Assembly: GCF_000498755.1 (NCBI RefSeq)
Contig: NZ_AXUS01000012.1
Span: 31,060-95,059 of the forward strand
Length of the DNA stretch: 64,000 nucleotides
Direction of reading: 5' to 3'
Source: Clostridioides mangenotii TR
Lineage (GTDB): Bacteria > Bacillota > Clostridia > Peptostreptococcales > Peptostreptococcaceae
The notes beneath the pieces are model-generated. The model made no database searches and had not been told where the DNA came from. It worked only from the letters and a program-made list of their open reading frames with translations. A program made the position numbers and the translations under genes. Of the stretch, positions 17,317-25,514 are shown piece by piece. The first letter of the stretch is position 1; each line of letters opens with the position of its first letter.

Positions 17317-17438
17317 TAAAAATAGAATAGTAAATATAGGGGATTAAGCTTCATTTATTCTTATAAAATAACAAATTTCACTAAAAAATGATAAAATGGT
17401 ATAATAAGGGTTATTGTTATTATTATGGAGGATTTAAC

Positions 17439-18398
17439 ATGAAGCACAGTTACAAAACAAGTATTAAGAAAAATACAATTAAGATTAAATCATTGATGAT
17501 ACTTACAGTATTTATAGTATCAATTTTTTTAACAGCATGTGATCAGTTGGATATTGTAAAAGAAGTGATTAATGATAGTAATAGTGAGCAGAGTACAGAA
17601 ACTATTAAAACGAGTAGAGAGAATGTAAAAATACATTTTATAGACACTGGTAATAGCGATTCGATACTTATAGAAGATAACGGAGTTTTCACACTAATTG
17701 ATGGAGGCGACAACGATGACGAAGATCTAATGGTTGACTACCTAAATAAATCTGGTGTAAAATCAATTAAATACTTAATATCTACTCATGCACATGCGGA
17801 TCATTTGGGCGGTTTAGATGCTGTAGTCAAAAATTTCGAAATAGAGAACGTATTAGTATCTAATGGTTCAGCAAGCACTAAGAGCTACAGAGATTTTATA
17901 AATGCTATGGCAGATAAAGGATTATCTCCTGGAGTTCCACTTGAAAATAACAAGTTTTACTTAAATAATTCTTATTTTGAAGTACTTAATACTAATGGTG
18001 GAGACACGACTAACGAACAGTCTTTAGTTTTGGTTTACACAAATGGAAACGATAAAGCTATATTTACAGGTGATATCGAAAAGGGTACTGAAAAAGAAAT
18101 TTTAGGAAAGCTGGATAATGTAGACTTATTAAAAGTTGCTCACCATGGGTCTAGAAGTAGTTCTACTCAAGAATTTTTGGATAAAGTAAACCCTGAGTAT
18201 GCTGTTGTATTGTCTGAAGAGGATAATTCATACGGACATCCTCATAAAGAGACGATGAATAGATTTAAAAAAATGGGTATAAAAATACATAGAAGCGATG
18301 AGTGTGGCGATATTATTTTCGAATCTACAGGAGATGGACTTATCTCCGATTGTAAGATTGAAGGAAGTTACATTGACGGTAGAAGCAAAGCTAATTAG
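17439..18398 (+). CDS. ComEC/Rec2-related MBL-fold lipoprotein
   Basis: About 319 residues from the ATG at 17439, which follows GGAGG; an upstream in-frame ATG (17388) lacks a site. A lipoprotein signal ends in FLTAC with lipid Cys34. The metallo-beta-lactamase domain has the metal motif STHAHADHLGG, then FTGDIE and the KVAHHGSRSS stretch, as in the C-terminal domain of ComEC and in free secreted MBL proteins. It is thus probably an exported hydrolase or nuclease anchored to the membrane. It follows the ZorAB-like pair by about 120 bases on the same strand. Confidence 0.87.
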   Translation: MKHSYKTSIKKNTIKIKSLMILTVFIVSIFLTACDQLDIVKEVINDSNSEQSTETIKTSRENVKIHFIDTGNSDSILIEDNGVFTLIDGGDNDDEDLMVDYLNKSGVKSIKYLISTHAHADHLGGLDAVVKNFEIENVLVSNGSASTKSYRDFINAMADKGLSPGVPLENNKFYLNNSYFEVLNTNGGDTTNEQSLVLVYTNGNDKAIFTGDIEKGTEKEILGKLDNVDLLKVAHHGSRSSSTQEFLDKVNPEYAVVLSEEDNSYGHPHKETMNRFKKMGIKIHRSDECGDIIFESTGDGLISDCKIEGSYIDGRSKAN

Positions 18399-18434
18399 AT
18401 ATTTAGTGTTAATACTTATATAAGAGGTGGTAAT

Positions 18435-18734
18435 ATCGTAAGACATGTTGTATTATGGAATTTCGATGAAAAAATTTCAAATGAAGAACGAATAGAGAGT
18501 TCTAAAAAAATAAAATCTAATCTTGAAGCTCTTGGAAGTGTAATAGATGGAGTAGTAAGTATCAAAGTTAGCATAGATCCCATAGATTCAAGTAATGTAG
18601 ATATTATGCTCAACAGCTTATTTGAAAGTAAAGAAGCTCTTATAAACTATCAAAATCACACTGATCACAAGAAAGTTGGAGAATTTGTAAAAGCTCTTAT
18701 GTGCAGCAGAAAATGCTTTGATAGTGTAGAATAA
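18435..18734 (+). CDS. Dabb (stress-responsive A/B barrel) protein with apparent AUC start
   Basis: The frame reads VRHVVLWNFDEKISNEERIE, and later INYQNHTDHKKVGEFVK, typical of Dabb-domain proteins of about 99 residues, usually starting MVRHVVLW or MIKHIVLW. Here the Met position is ATC (18435-18437). It has AGAGGTGG seven bases upstream and there is no ATG, GTG or TTG in frame between the preceding TAG (18396) and this codon. The next in-frame ATG would lose half of the protein. Either AUC is used as a rare start or the start codon is mutated. Function of the family is unclear. Confidence 0.75.
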   Translation: MVRHVVLWNFDEKISNEERIESSKKIKSNLEALGSVIDGVVSIKVSIDPIDSSNVDIMLNSLFESKEALINYQNHTDHKKVGEFVKALMCSRKCFDSVE

Positions 18735-18759
18735 AAGATTAAAATAAAATAACAATAAA

Positions 18760-18804
18760 AAAGAAAAAGGTTGGCTCAAATATAAGGAGTCAACCTTTTT
18801 CTTT
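18760..18804. terminator. Bidirectional terminator
   Basis: AAAGAAAAAGGTTGGCT pairs with AGTCAACCTTTTTCTTT (one mismatch) between the convergent Dabb and lexA genes. Confidence 0.88.
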
Positions 18805-18810
18805 AAAAAT

Positions 18811-19446
18811 TTACTTCATAACCCTAAAGACTCCAGTTACGATACCTATTATCTCAACTTCGTAGTCATTAAGTATAATCGCTTCCATAAATTCATTTTC
18901 AGGTTGTAGTCTTATAAAGTTTTCTTCTTTAAAAAATCTCTTAACCGTAGCAGCTTCTCCGTTTACAAGCGCTACAACAATTTCTGAGTTTTCCGCAGAA
19001 CTATTTTTATCTACTATTACATAATCGCCATCTAATATACCAGCGTTTATCATACTTTCACCTTTTACTTTAAGGACAAAGTTGTCTTTTCCCTTAATTA
19101 GGTTAGTAGGAAGTGGTATGTATTCTTGAATATTCTGATGAGCAAGTATTGGTTCACCAGCGGTGATTTCGCCAACTAGTGGTAAGTTGATGATTTCTTG
19201 GTTAAATCCAGTAACATTATCGTCCTTGTTTCTGTCCAATACCTCAATAGCTCTAGGTTTAGTTGGATCTTTTCTTATGTATCCAAGTTTTTCAAGTTTG
19301 TTTAAATGCGAATGTACTGTAGAAGTAGATCTAAGTCCAACTGCATTACATATTTCCCTAACTGCAGGTGGATATCCCTTAGCAACAAGCTCTGATTTAA
19401 TAAACTCTAATATTAGCGCTTGTTTTTCTGTTAAATCTAAATACAT
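18811..19446 (-). CDS. lexA: SOS repressor LexA
   Basis: A winged-helix N-terminal domain (AVREICNAVGLRSTSTVHSH) is followed by the S24 self-cleaving domain. In numbering from an ATG at 19461 the cleavage bond is Ala101-Gly102 (GEITAGEPI), with catalytic Ser136 (KGESMINAG) and Lys174 (AATVKRF). I prefer the start MYLDLTEKQ at 19446, with GAGTGAG 9 bases upstream; the ATG at 19461 lacks a ribosome site. RecA-stimulated cleavage would derepress the SOS regulon. A LexA box lies in its own promoter. Confidence 0.95.
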   Translation of the reverse strand: MYLDLTEKQALILEFIKSELVAKGYPPAVREICNAVGLRSTSTVHSHLNKLEKLGYIRKDPTKPRAIEVLDRNKDDNVTGFNQEIINLPLVGEITAGEPILAHQNIQEYIPLPTNLIKGKDNFVLKVKGESMINAGILDGDYVIVDKNSSAENSEIVVALVNGEAATVKRFFKEENFIRLQPENEFMEAIILNDYEVEIIGIVTGVFRVMK

Positions 19447-19523
19447 AATCATCTCACTCATTTCTGGGTTTATATTTTAAATTGTTCTATATTATATATT
19501 GTATCATAATAGTATTACTAACT

Positions 19524-19537
19524 CAAACATTTGTTCC
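19524..19537 (-). promoter_or_regulatory. LexA (SOS) box
   Basis: On the minus strand the site reads GGAACAAATGTTTG, close to the Gram-positive SOS consensus CGAACRNRYGTTYG. It lies about 78-90 bases upstream of lexA, as expected for autoregulation, and just past the end of the recombinase gene. Confidence 0.75.
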
Positions 19538-19548
19538 TGTTGTTTAGA

Positions 19549-20676
19549 TTAATTTTCATCATCAAGCCATTCAAAGTTGTTTACAATATCACGTTTTACG
19601 TTTTTCTTATGTGCAGCATATAGCTGAGTTGTGGTTACATTATCGTGATCTAATAGATTCTGAACGTCGTATATGGAAAAACCATTTTGAATAAGTGAAG
19701 TAGCAGCTGTGGCTCTAAGTTTGTGAGGACTATATCCTTTATCTCTGCTAGTATCCATAGAAATTGATGTATATTTTTTTACTAAGGACCTTATTGCCTT
19801 TGCTGTAATTCTTTTATTTTGTAGAGATAAAAACAAAGCGTCTTTAAATTCTTCTGTTAAAAGCTCACTATTAGGTCTTTCATTTTCTATGTAGTCTTTT
19901 ACAACTGTTTCGCATGTATGGTTGATAGGCATTAGAACTTCTTTTCCTCTTTTTCTGTAAATCATAAATTCGCCTCTAGAAAAATTAAATGAAGAAATAT
20001 TTAATTCCCTTAGTTCGTTGAGTCTAAGACCATAAGTGACAAACAAAGCCAAAATTGCTTTATCTCTCAATCTTGTTTTTTCCCAGTAGACCATCTCTTT
20101 ATCTGTAAGCCCTTTGCCTGTATCAACTGCATCAAGCATCTTTGCAACTTCATCTATCTCTAAGCGCTTTATAGCGTCTGGTTGCGGCTTCGGTAGCTTA
20201 ATAGGATTAAGTCCATCAGTGATATTGCTATCAATTTGTTCGTTCCTATACAAAAACTTAAATAGTGTAGATATTGAAGATTTTTTTCTAGCTAGTGCTC
20301 TATTGTTATTTTCATACAAGATTGTATTTTTACCATTTTCTTTATAGTATCTACCACAATAATCACCTAAAAATAGGTTAAGGTCTCTTGCTTTAATTTC
20401 ATTGAATTCTTCAACAGTAATATCTTCTACATCCTTTGCAACAGTAAGTTCGTTAGTTTCAACTAAGTATTCGCAAAAAAAATGTATATCATCTAAATAC
20501 GCAAGCCTAGTAGTTACAGCCACCGAACCCTTCAAATAAATAAAGTAATCCTTCATAAAGTCAGGTAGCTTTTTCTGTACACTTATACATCTATCTATAA
20601 TATCATTATCCCTAATAACGATATTATCAGGCTTATTTGATTTATTATTGATTTTAACTGATTTAGTTTCAGACAT
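19549..20676 (-). CDS. Tyrosine recombinase (XerC/XerD/XerS-like)
   Basis: A 375-residue tyrosine recombinase. All catalytic residues are visible: Arg218 (TYGLRLNEL), Lys245 (RKRGKE), His318 and Arg321 (SPHKLRATA), His344 (LLDHDN) and Tyr353 (TQLYAAH). An N-terminal core-binding domain covers about residues 35-150; the first 30 residues are an unusual extension. AGGAGG precedes the ATG. It lies next to lexA rather than in an obvious phage or integron, and may be a housekeeping recombinase. Its target site is not identified. Confidence 0.9.
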   Translation of the reverse strand: MSETKSVKINNKSNKPDNIVIRDNDIIDRCISVQKKLPDFMKDYFIYLKGSVAVTTRLAYLDDIHFFCEYLVETNELTVAKDVEDITVEEFNEIKARDLNLFLGDYCGRYYKENGKNTILYENNNRALARKKSSISTLFKFLYRNEQIDSNITDGLNPIKLPKPQPDAIKRLEIDEVAKMLDAVDTGKGLTDKEMVYWEKTRLRDKAILALFVTYGLRLNELRELNISSFNFSRGEFMIYRKRGKEVLMPINHTCETVVKDYIENERPNSELLTEEFKDALFLSLQNKRITAKAIRSLVKKYTSISMDTSRDKGYSPHKLRATAATSLIQNGFSIYDVQNLLDHDNVTTTQLYAAHKKNVKRDIVNNFEWLDDEN

Positions 20677-20733
20677 ATTTTCAACCTCCTAATACGATGA
20701 AACATTTTATTATAATAACAGTAGTAAATTAAA

Positions 20734-20924
20734 TTATATATTAAAAATGGTTATGATTCAAATTTAGAGGAAAATTCTTTTGAGCACAAATATAACGGCA
20801 ATGTCACATATATTGACATCACTACAGGCATGATGATCATATCATGCACAGAATGAATGGAGAAGTATTAAATTATTCAAATCAAATAATAGTTAAAGGT
20901 ATAAATACTCAAGAAAGTAAATAA
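20734..20924 (+). pseudogene. Unrecognised degenerate coding remnant
   Basis: A frame reads NGYDSNLEENSFEHKYNGNV and YIDITTG, then shifts by one base near 20827 and continues HDDHIMHRMNGEVLNYSNQI to VKGINTQESK and a TAA stop. The two pieces look like one protein end split by a single-base loss. No start or ribosome site is seen. I do not recognise the family. Confidence 0.35.
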
Positions 20925-21876
20925 AAGTCTTTAAAAGGTCATTTAAGAGGTCATTGATTGAGGATAGAATAAAAGTAGATCAAAGTGTTTTAGAAATGTA
21001 TAATTTGAATGATATATGTAATTTATGATTAATAAAAATTGTTATGAGTAAAACTATGTTAACTAACTGAATATTTATAACTTGTTATCAAATTGCTAAA
21101 ATAGATTAATAATATCAAAATGGTAAGTCCATTAACAAAAAGATAAGGGTAGAGCCAAATGTAAAAGAAAAGATATATTTTATAGCAATATATTTTGTAA
21201 GTATATAAATAGCTGTTTTTAGGTAAATTAGTACAAAAGCACTCTTTCTATAATTTATACGCTTAACTATTCCCTAAATATACATTTAAAGACTAGTTAT
21301 ATATAACCTCTATTTTGGAGGGTTATATACATATATACATAATTTATATTACAACAAATAAAAAATTCATAAATTAACTACGAAAATTTCAAAATAAATT
21401 TTATAGTTGATGCTTTACTTCAATTTCATTTATATTCCTTTTTGATAATGAAATATGCTAACAGTTTCGAATAATTTTAAATCATACCACGTGAAACAAG
21501 AAAATCCCTTTATAGTGTATCAAGAACATTGAGCTTTGCATTAGTAGCTATCCTAAAGGGATTATTTAATAAGATTTCCTTTAATTTTATCCTTTTTTAT
21601 ATTCTATTTAAATAAATTACCAATAAAATCAATTGTTCGTCCTAAGTTTTTTCAGACTGCATATATTTAGCAGTTTGCCTGTTTGTTTCTCCAACAACAT
21701 AAGAACGTGATTTTCCAAAGCTCTCGAATATTTCGACTATACATGCTTATTCGGCCTAAAATTATCTAACTATTTCAAAAAAATATTTTATCTTGAATTT
21801 CATCTAAAAACTGATATCTTTCAATAACAAGCTTATGCAATTACTTTAAGCTGTGATCAAACATGCAAAATTTAAG
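20925..21876. other. Gene-free, decayed intergenic region
   Basis: No convincing gene is seen over about 950 bases. It holds an AT-rich hairpin near 21299-21328 (ATAACCTC / GAGGGTTAT), a large hairpin at 21507-21565 (AATCCCTTTATAG / CTATCCTAAAGGGATT), and at about 21640-21750 on the minus strand a short degenerate coding-like stretch (VEIFESFGKSRSYVVGETNR, followed by a stop). It looks like the remains of lost genes. Confidence 0.5.
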
Positions 21877-22713
21877 TTAACTTCTCCCTCTTATAATAGT
21901 GCTCAAAATATAAGATATAATCAATGTTACAAAGGAAAAAAACAAGCCGAGCATCATTAGTAAAATAACGATTATATTATACTCTATAATCATATCAGCT
22001 ATACTACTCTCCCCTGCGCCTAGTAAATACGATATTATTGATCCTATAAAAACTATTGCTATAAGTACACCTAATCCAGACAAACTATTCTTAAAGTCAG
22101 AATAACTTAAAGACATATGGCTTGATATCGAATACATCAAGAATATAAAAATTATAAACTTTATCGAGATTAGTTTATTTCCTTGGAACATAAAAGTGAA
22201 AAATATGTAAATATCCTTTGATAAAGAATTAATAAAACCAATAAAATTAAAACTTTCTATATTAGCAATATAAGTCTCTAAACTAAGAATGTTTATAATC
22301 GAACTAAAACTTTCAGGCAAAAATAACCTAAATATAAGAACTATTGATAGTGTTCCTCCGATTAATGGTGCAATACCTATAAAAAAATTACCTAGTTTCT
22401 GATATAAACTATTTTTCTTGTATGTATGACTTACATATCCTAATACTCCATCATATTCACTCTCAATTGGTCTAAACAGCTTTACCTCTTTTATATGATG
22501 TCTAAAAATAAGGCACATAATTAAATGGCTTAATTCATGAATAATGGTGCCTATAGCTCCAGTTACGATAAGTCCACTTCTACCAAATGCTGAGTAAATA
22601 AATTTATTGTTTTTCCTTTCAATTATGCTGAATACAAATCCAAACGCTAAAAATGTAATAATTAAAAGGATTACGTTTACTATGCTAGATTTTAATATAT
22701 AAATTAGAGCCAT
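21877..22713 (-). CDS. M50-like (site-2 protease family) membrane metalloprotease
   Basis: A 278-residue membrane protein with about six to eight hydrophobic segments. The zinc motif HELSH (His59, Glu60, His63) lies in the second segment, in GTIIHELSHLIMCLIF, as in membrane-embedded M50 peptidases. The usual second motif (NxxPxxxxDG) is not clear, so this is a divergent member and might not be proteolytic. The ATG follows GAAAGGAGCTTATATTT. It is monocistronic as far as can be seen; substrate unknown. Confidence 0.7.
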   Translation of the reverse strand: MALIYILKSSIVNVILLIITFLAFGFVFSIIERKNNKFIYSAFGRSGLIVTGAIGTIIHELSHLIMCLIFRHHIKEVKLFRPIESEYDGVLGYVSHTYKKNSLYQKLGNFFIGIAPLIGGTLSIVLIFRLFLPESFSSIINILSLETYIANIESFNFIGFINSLSKDIYIFFTFMFQGNKLISIKFIIFIFLMYSISSHMSLSYSDFKNSLSGLGVLIAIVFIGSIISYLLGAGESSIADMIIEYNIIVILLMMLGLFFSFVTLIISYILSTIIRGRS

Positions 22714-22872
22714 AAATATAAGCTCCTTTCGGTTTCAGTATATTCTAATAATACAATTAAGTACGCATACGCACTAAATTATATCATAATTATTTAAAGA
22801 ATGAGTAAACAAAATATATTAAATACAAATGTCAAAACTTTATTAACAGAATCTTAATAAAGTTATAATCAA

Positions 22873-22900
22873 AAAAAGTGCAAAGATATCTCTTTACACC
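22873..22900 (-). terminator. Terminator downstream of spoVS
   Basis: On the minus strand, GGTGTAAAGAGA pairs imperfectly with TCTTTGCAC and is followed by seven T. Confidence 0.6.
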
Positions 22901-22952
22901 AAGAATATATAGCAAATCACACAAATATCAAAATAAACAAAAACTTTTAACG

Positions 22953-23213
22953 TTATCTGGGTTCAATAGTAAGTTTTATAGCTGTCTTTTTATTTCCATC
23001 GATCTCAATCTCCGTAAAAGCCGGTATACACACAAGATCTACGCCACTTGGTGCTAGAAACCCTCTCGCTATTGCAACCGCCTTTATCGATTGATTAAGA
23101 GCCCCTGCACCGATTGCTTGAACCTCTGCGACACCATCCCTTCTAATTACACTTGCTAAAGCCCCTGCAAGTGAATTAGGATGCGATTTTGTTGAAACTT
23201 TTAATATTTCCAA
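22953..23213 (-). CDS. spoVS: Stage V sporulation protein S
   Basis: An 86-residue protein, the exact SpoVS length. The sequence MEILKVSTKSHPNSLAGALA, QAIGAGALNQSIKAVAIARG and the C-terminal IKLTIEPR match this very conserved, Alba-like family. SpoVS acts in the mother cell or forespore during cortex and coat formation. Its presence indicates a spore former. It stands alone with a terminator downstream. Confidence 0.96.
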   Translation of the reverse strand: MEILKVSTKSHPNSLAGALASVIRRDGVAEVQAIGAGALNQSIKAVAIARGFLAPSGVDLVCIPAFTEIEIDGNKKTAIKLTIEPR

Positions 23214-23505
23214 TTTAACAGCCCCTTTAGTTAAGAAAATTTTTAGTTTCTTTATTTGTTGTTTAATATATATATTCTATTTGCAAAATCCAAATACCTT
23301 GAAGAGTGTTTCTATTTCTCTAGACATTTTATGATATTGCCAAGCAAAAATTTTGATATTTACAATATAATATTTGTAGCTACTTAAACACATAATCAAA
23401 GTAACAATTTAAAACTTATTATGACAGTAAAAGTTTAATTTTACATATAATAGTAGTGATTTAAATACTTACAACAACTTATTTTTTTGTATAAATTAAG
23501 AATCA

Positions 23506-23548
23506 AAAAAAGAGCTATCTAAAGTCTTACTTTTAGGTGCTCTTTTAA
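23506..23548 (-). terminator. Terminator of the acc operon
   Basis: On the minus strand AAAAGAGC pairs with GCTCTTTT around an inner stem CTAAAAG / CTTTAG, followed by seven T. It lies about 80 bases after accA. The rest of 23214-23624 shows no gene. Confidence 0.8.
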
Positions 23549-23624
23549 TTCAACTGTATTTTTACATACATTAGGTAACATCTCAAAGATTAAGTATCAA
23601 TCAATTTTGAGGTAAACCCTATTA

Positions 23625-24569
23625 TTATATACATTTACCTATATTTCTAAATTTATTATATCTCATAGATACGATGTCCTCTTTAGAGATATCTTTATAG
23701 TAGTCAAGTCTATCTAATACATACTTTTTGATCTCCTTAGAAACGGCCTCAACATCTTTTTGAGCTCCACCAAGTGGCTCTTTAATAATTTTATCGATTA
23801 TATTTAAATCAAAAAGATCTTTACTAGTAAGCTTCATAACATTACAAGCTTCTTTTGCTCTTGATGAATCTTTAAATAATATACTAGATAGACCCTCTGG
23901 AGAAATTACAGAGTAAACAGAGTGTTCAAGCATACAAATATCGTTTCCAACTCCTATGCCAAGAGCTCCTCCACTTCCCCCTTCCCCTATTACAAAAGTA
24001 ATGACAGGGACAGACAGCTTACTCATCTCAAGTAGATTTCTAGCGATAGCTTCTCCTTGACCTCTCTCTTCCGCTTCTAGACCACAAAATGCTCCAGAAG
24101 TGTCTACAAATGTAATTATAGGTCTATTGAATTTTTCAGCTTGTTTCATAAGTCTTAGAGCTTTTCTATATCCTTCAGGGTGAGGCATACCAAAGTTTCT
24201 TCTTATTTTTTCTTTAGTATCATGCCCCTTTTGGTGTCCGATTATAGTTACATTATAATTGCCTATTTTGCCTATTCCACCTATTATAGATGGATCGTCT
24301 TTGTACAATCTGTCACCATGAAATTCTAAGAAATTTGCACAGATATTATCTATATAATCCTGAGTAGTTGGTCTGTCTTTATCTCTACTGAGAGCCACCT
24401 TATCGTACGGTGTCAATGAAGTAAAAGCTTCGTATTTTAACTTATTCAATTTATCTTTTAATGCATTTATTTTATCATTTAGATCTATACTGCTTGATTT
24501 AGATATGGTTTCTAACTGCTCTATATCTTTTTCAATAGTTTTCATTCTTTCTTTAATACTATCACTCAA
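23625..24569 (-). CDS. accA: Acetyl-CoA carboxylase carboxyltransferase subunit alpha
   Basis: A 314-residue carboxyltransferase subunit that, with AccD, moves CO2 from carboxybiotin to acetyl-CoA to make malonyl-CoA for fatty acid synthesis. Crotonase-fold motifs include FLEFHGDRLYKDDPSIIGGI, RNFGMPHPEGYRKALRLMKQ, and the oxyanion stretch IGEGGSGGALGIGVGN. The N-terminal helical segment (about 1-60) is complete. It is the last gene of accB-accC-accD-accA. AGGAGG is found upstream of its ATG. Confidence 0.96.
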   Translation of the reverse strand: MSDSIKERMKTIEKDIEQLETISKSSSIDLNDKINALKDKLNKLKYEAFTSLTPYDKVALSRDKDRPTTQDYIDNICANFLEFHGDRLYKDDPSIIGGIGKIGNYNVTIIGHQKGHDTKEKIRRNFGMPHPEGYRKALRLMKQAEKFNRPIITFVDTSGAFCGLEAEERGQGEAIARNLLEMSKLSVPVITFVIGEGGSGGALGIGVGNDICMLEHSVYSVISPEGLSSILFKDSSRAKEACNVMKLTSKDLFDLNIIDKIIKEPLGGAQKDVEAVSKEIKKYVLDRLDYYKDISKEDIVSMRYNKFRNIGKCI

Positions 24570-24648
24570 AATAAAACCTCCTTTATGCGGCTGATATTTA
24601 ATAATTTTAGCTGGATTTAAAAATAAATAAATCTTATTTTAAATTACA

Positions 24649-25500
24649 TTATCTATGCATATTAAGAATTTCGTACAATACCTCTTTCATTTTTCTTCTA
24701 TCTACTATCATGTCTATAAATCCATGTTCTAGTAAAAACTCAGAAGTTTGGAATCCTTCAGGAAGTTTTTGATTTATCGTCTGTTCAATAACTCTAGGAC
24801 CAGCAAAACCAATCAAAGTATTAGGCTCAGAAATTATTATATCACCAAGCATTGCAAAACTTGCTGTAACTCCTCCTGTTGTTGGATCAGTTAAAATTGA
24901 AATATAAGGTAGAGCCTTATCTTCTAATTTAGCAAGAGCTTGAGAGGTCTTTGCCATTTGCATCAAAGATATCATACCTTCTTGCATTCTCGCTCCTCCA
25001 GAAGCTGAACATATGATTATTGGAAGATTGTTTTCAGCAGCATACTCTATTGCGTAAGTTATTTTTTCTCCTACAACAGAACCCATACTTCCCATCATAA
25101 ATTCAGGATTCATAACACAAAGTACCGTTTTTATACCGTTAAGCCTACCGTACCCAGTTATTACCCCTTCTGATTCTCCTGTTTTATCTCTGTATGAATT
25201 GAATTTATCATTATAGCTTGGGAACTTTAGAGGATCTTGAAATTCAACCTCTTCGTTTAGCTCTACAAATGTTCCTCTATCTATAATTAGTTTTATTCTG
25301 TTTCTAGCTTTTAAACTGTAGTGTCTGCCACAATTCGGGCATACGTATAAATTTTCTTCAATATCTTTTCTGAATACTCTCTCATCGCACCCTTTACAGT
25401 ATAGCCAAAATTTTTCATTTATACTATTTTCTTTAAAGTTTTCATCCAGAGAGATCGTTACATACTTAGATCCCTTTGATGGTAAGAATTTTTTTATCAT
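24649..25500 (-). CDS. accD: Acetyl-CoA carboxylase carboxyltransferase subunit beta
   Basis: A 283-residue subunit with the N-terminal zinc ribbon of four cysteines (CKGCDER and CPNCGRH, about residues 33-55) and the catalytic crotonase domain (ICSASGGARMQEGMISLMQM; TDPTTGGVTASFAMLGD). It pairs with AccA. A gap of about 80 bases separates it from accA without a terminator. The start lies 15 bases from the accC stop. Confidence 0.96.
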   Translation of the reverse strand: MIKKFLPSKGSKYVTISLDENFKENSINEKFWLYCKGCDERVFRKDIEENLYVCPNCGRHYSLKARNRIKLIIDRGTFVELNEEVEFQDPLKFPSYNDKFNSYRDKTGESEGVITGYGRLNGIKTVLCVMNPEFMMGSMGSVVGEKITYAIEYAAENNLPIIICSASGGARMQEGMISLMQMAKTSQALAKLEDKALPYISILTDPTTGGVTASFAMLGDIIISEPNTLIGFAGPRVIEQTINQKLPEGFQTSEFLLEHGFIDMIVDRRKMKEVLYEILNMHR

Positions 25501-25514
25501 TGTTTATTGCTCCC

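Noticed and set aside
15247..18398. A complete Zorya type I, II or III system
   Set aside because: No helicase/nuclease zorD, zorC, HNH zorE or zorFG gene is adjacent; only AB-like subunits are visible.
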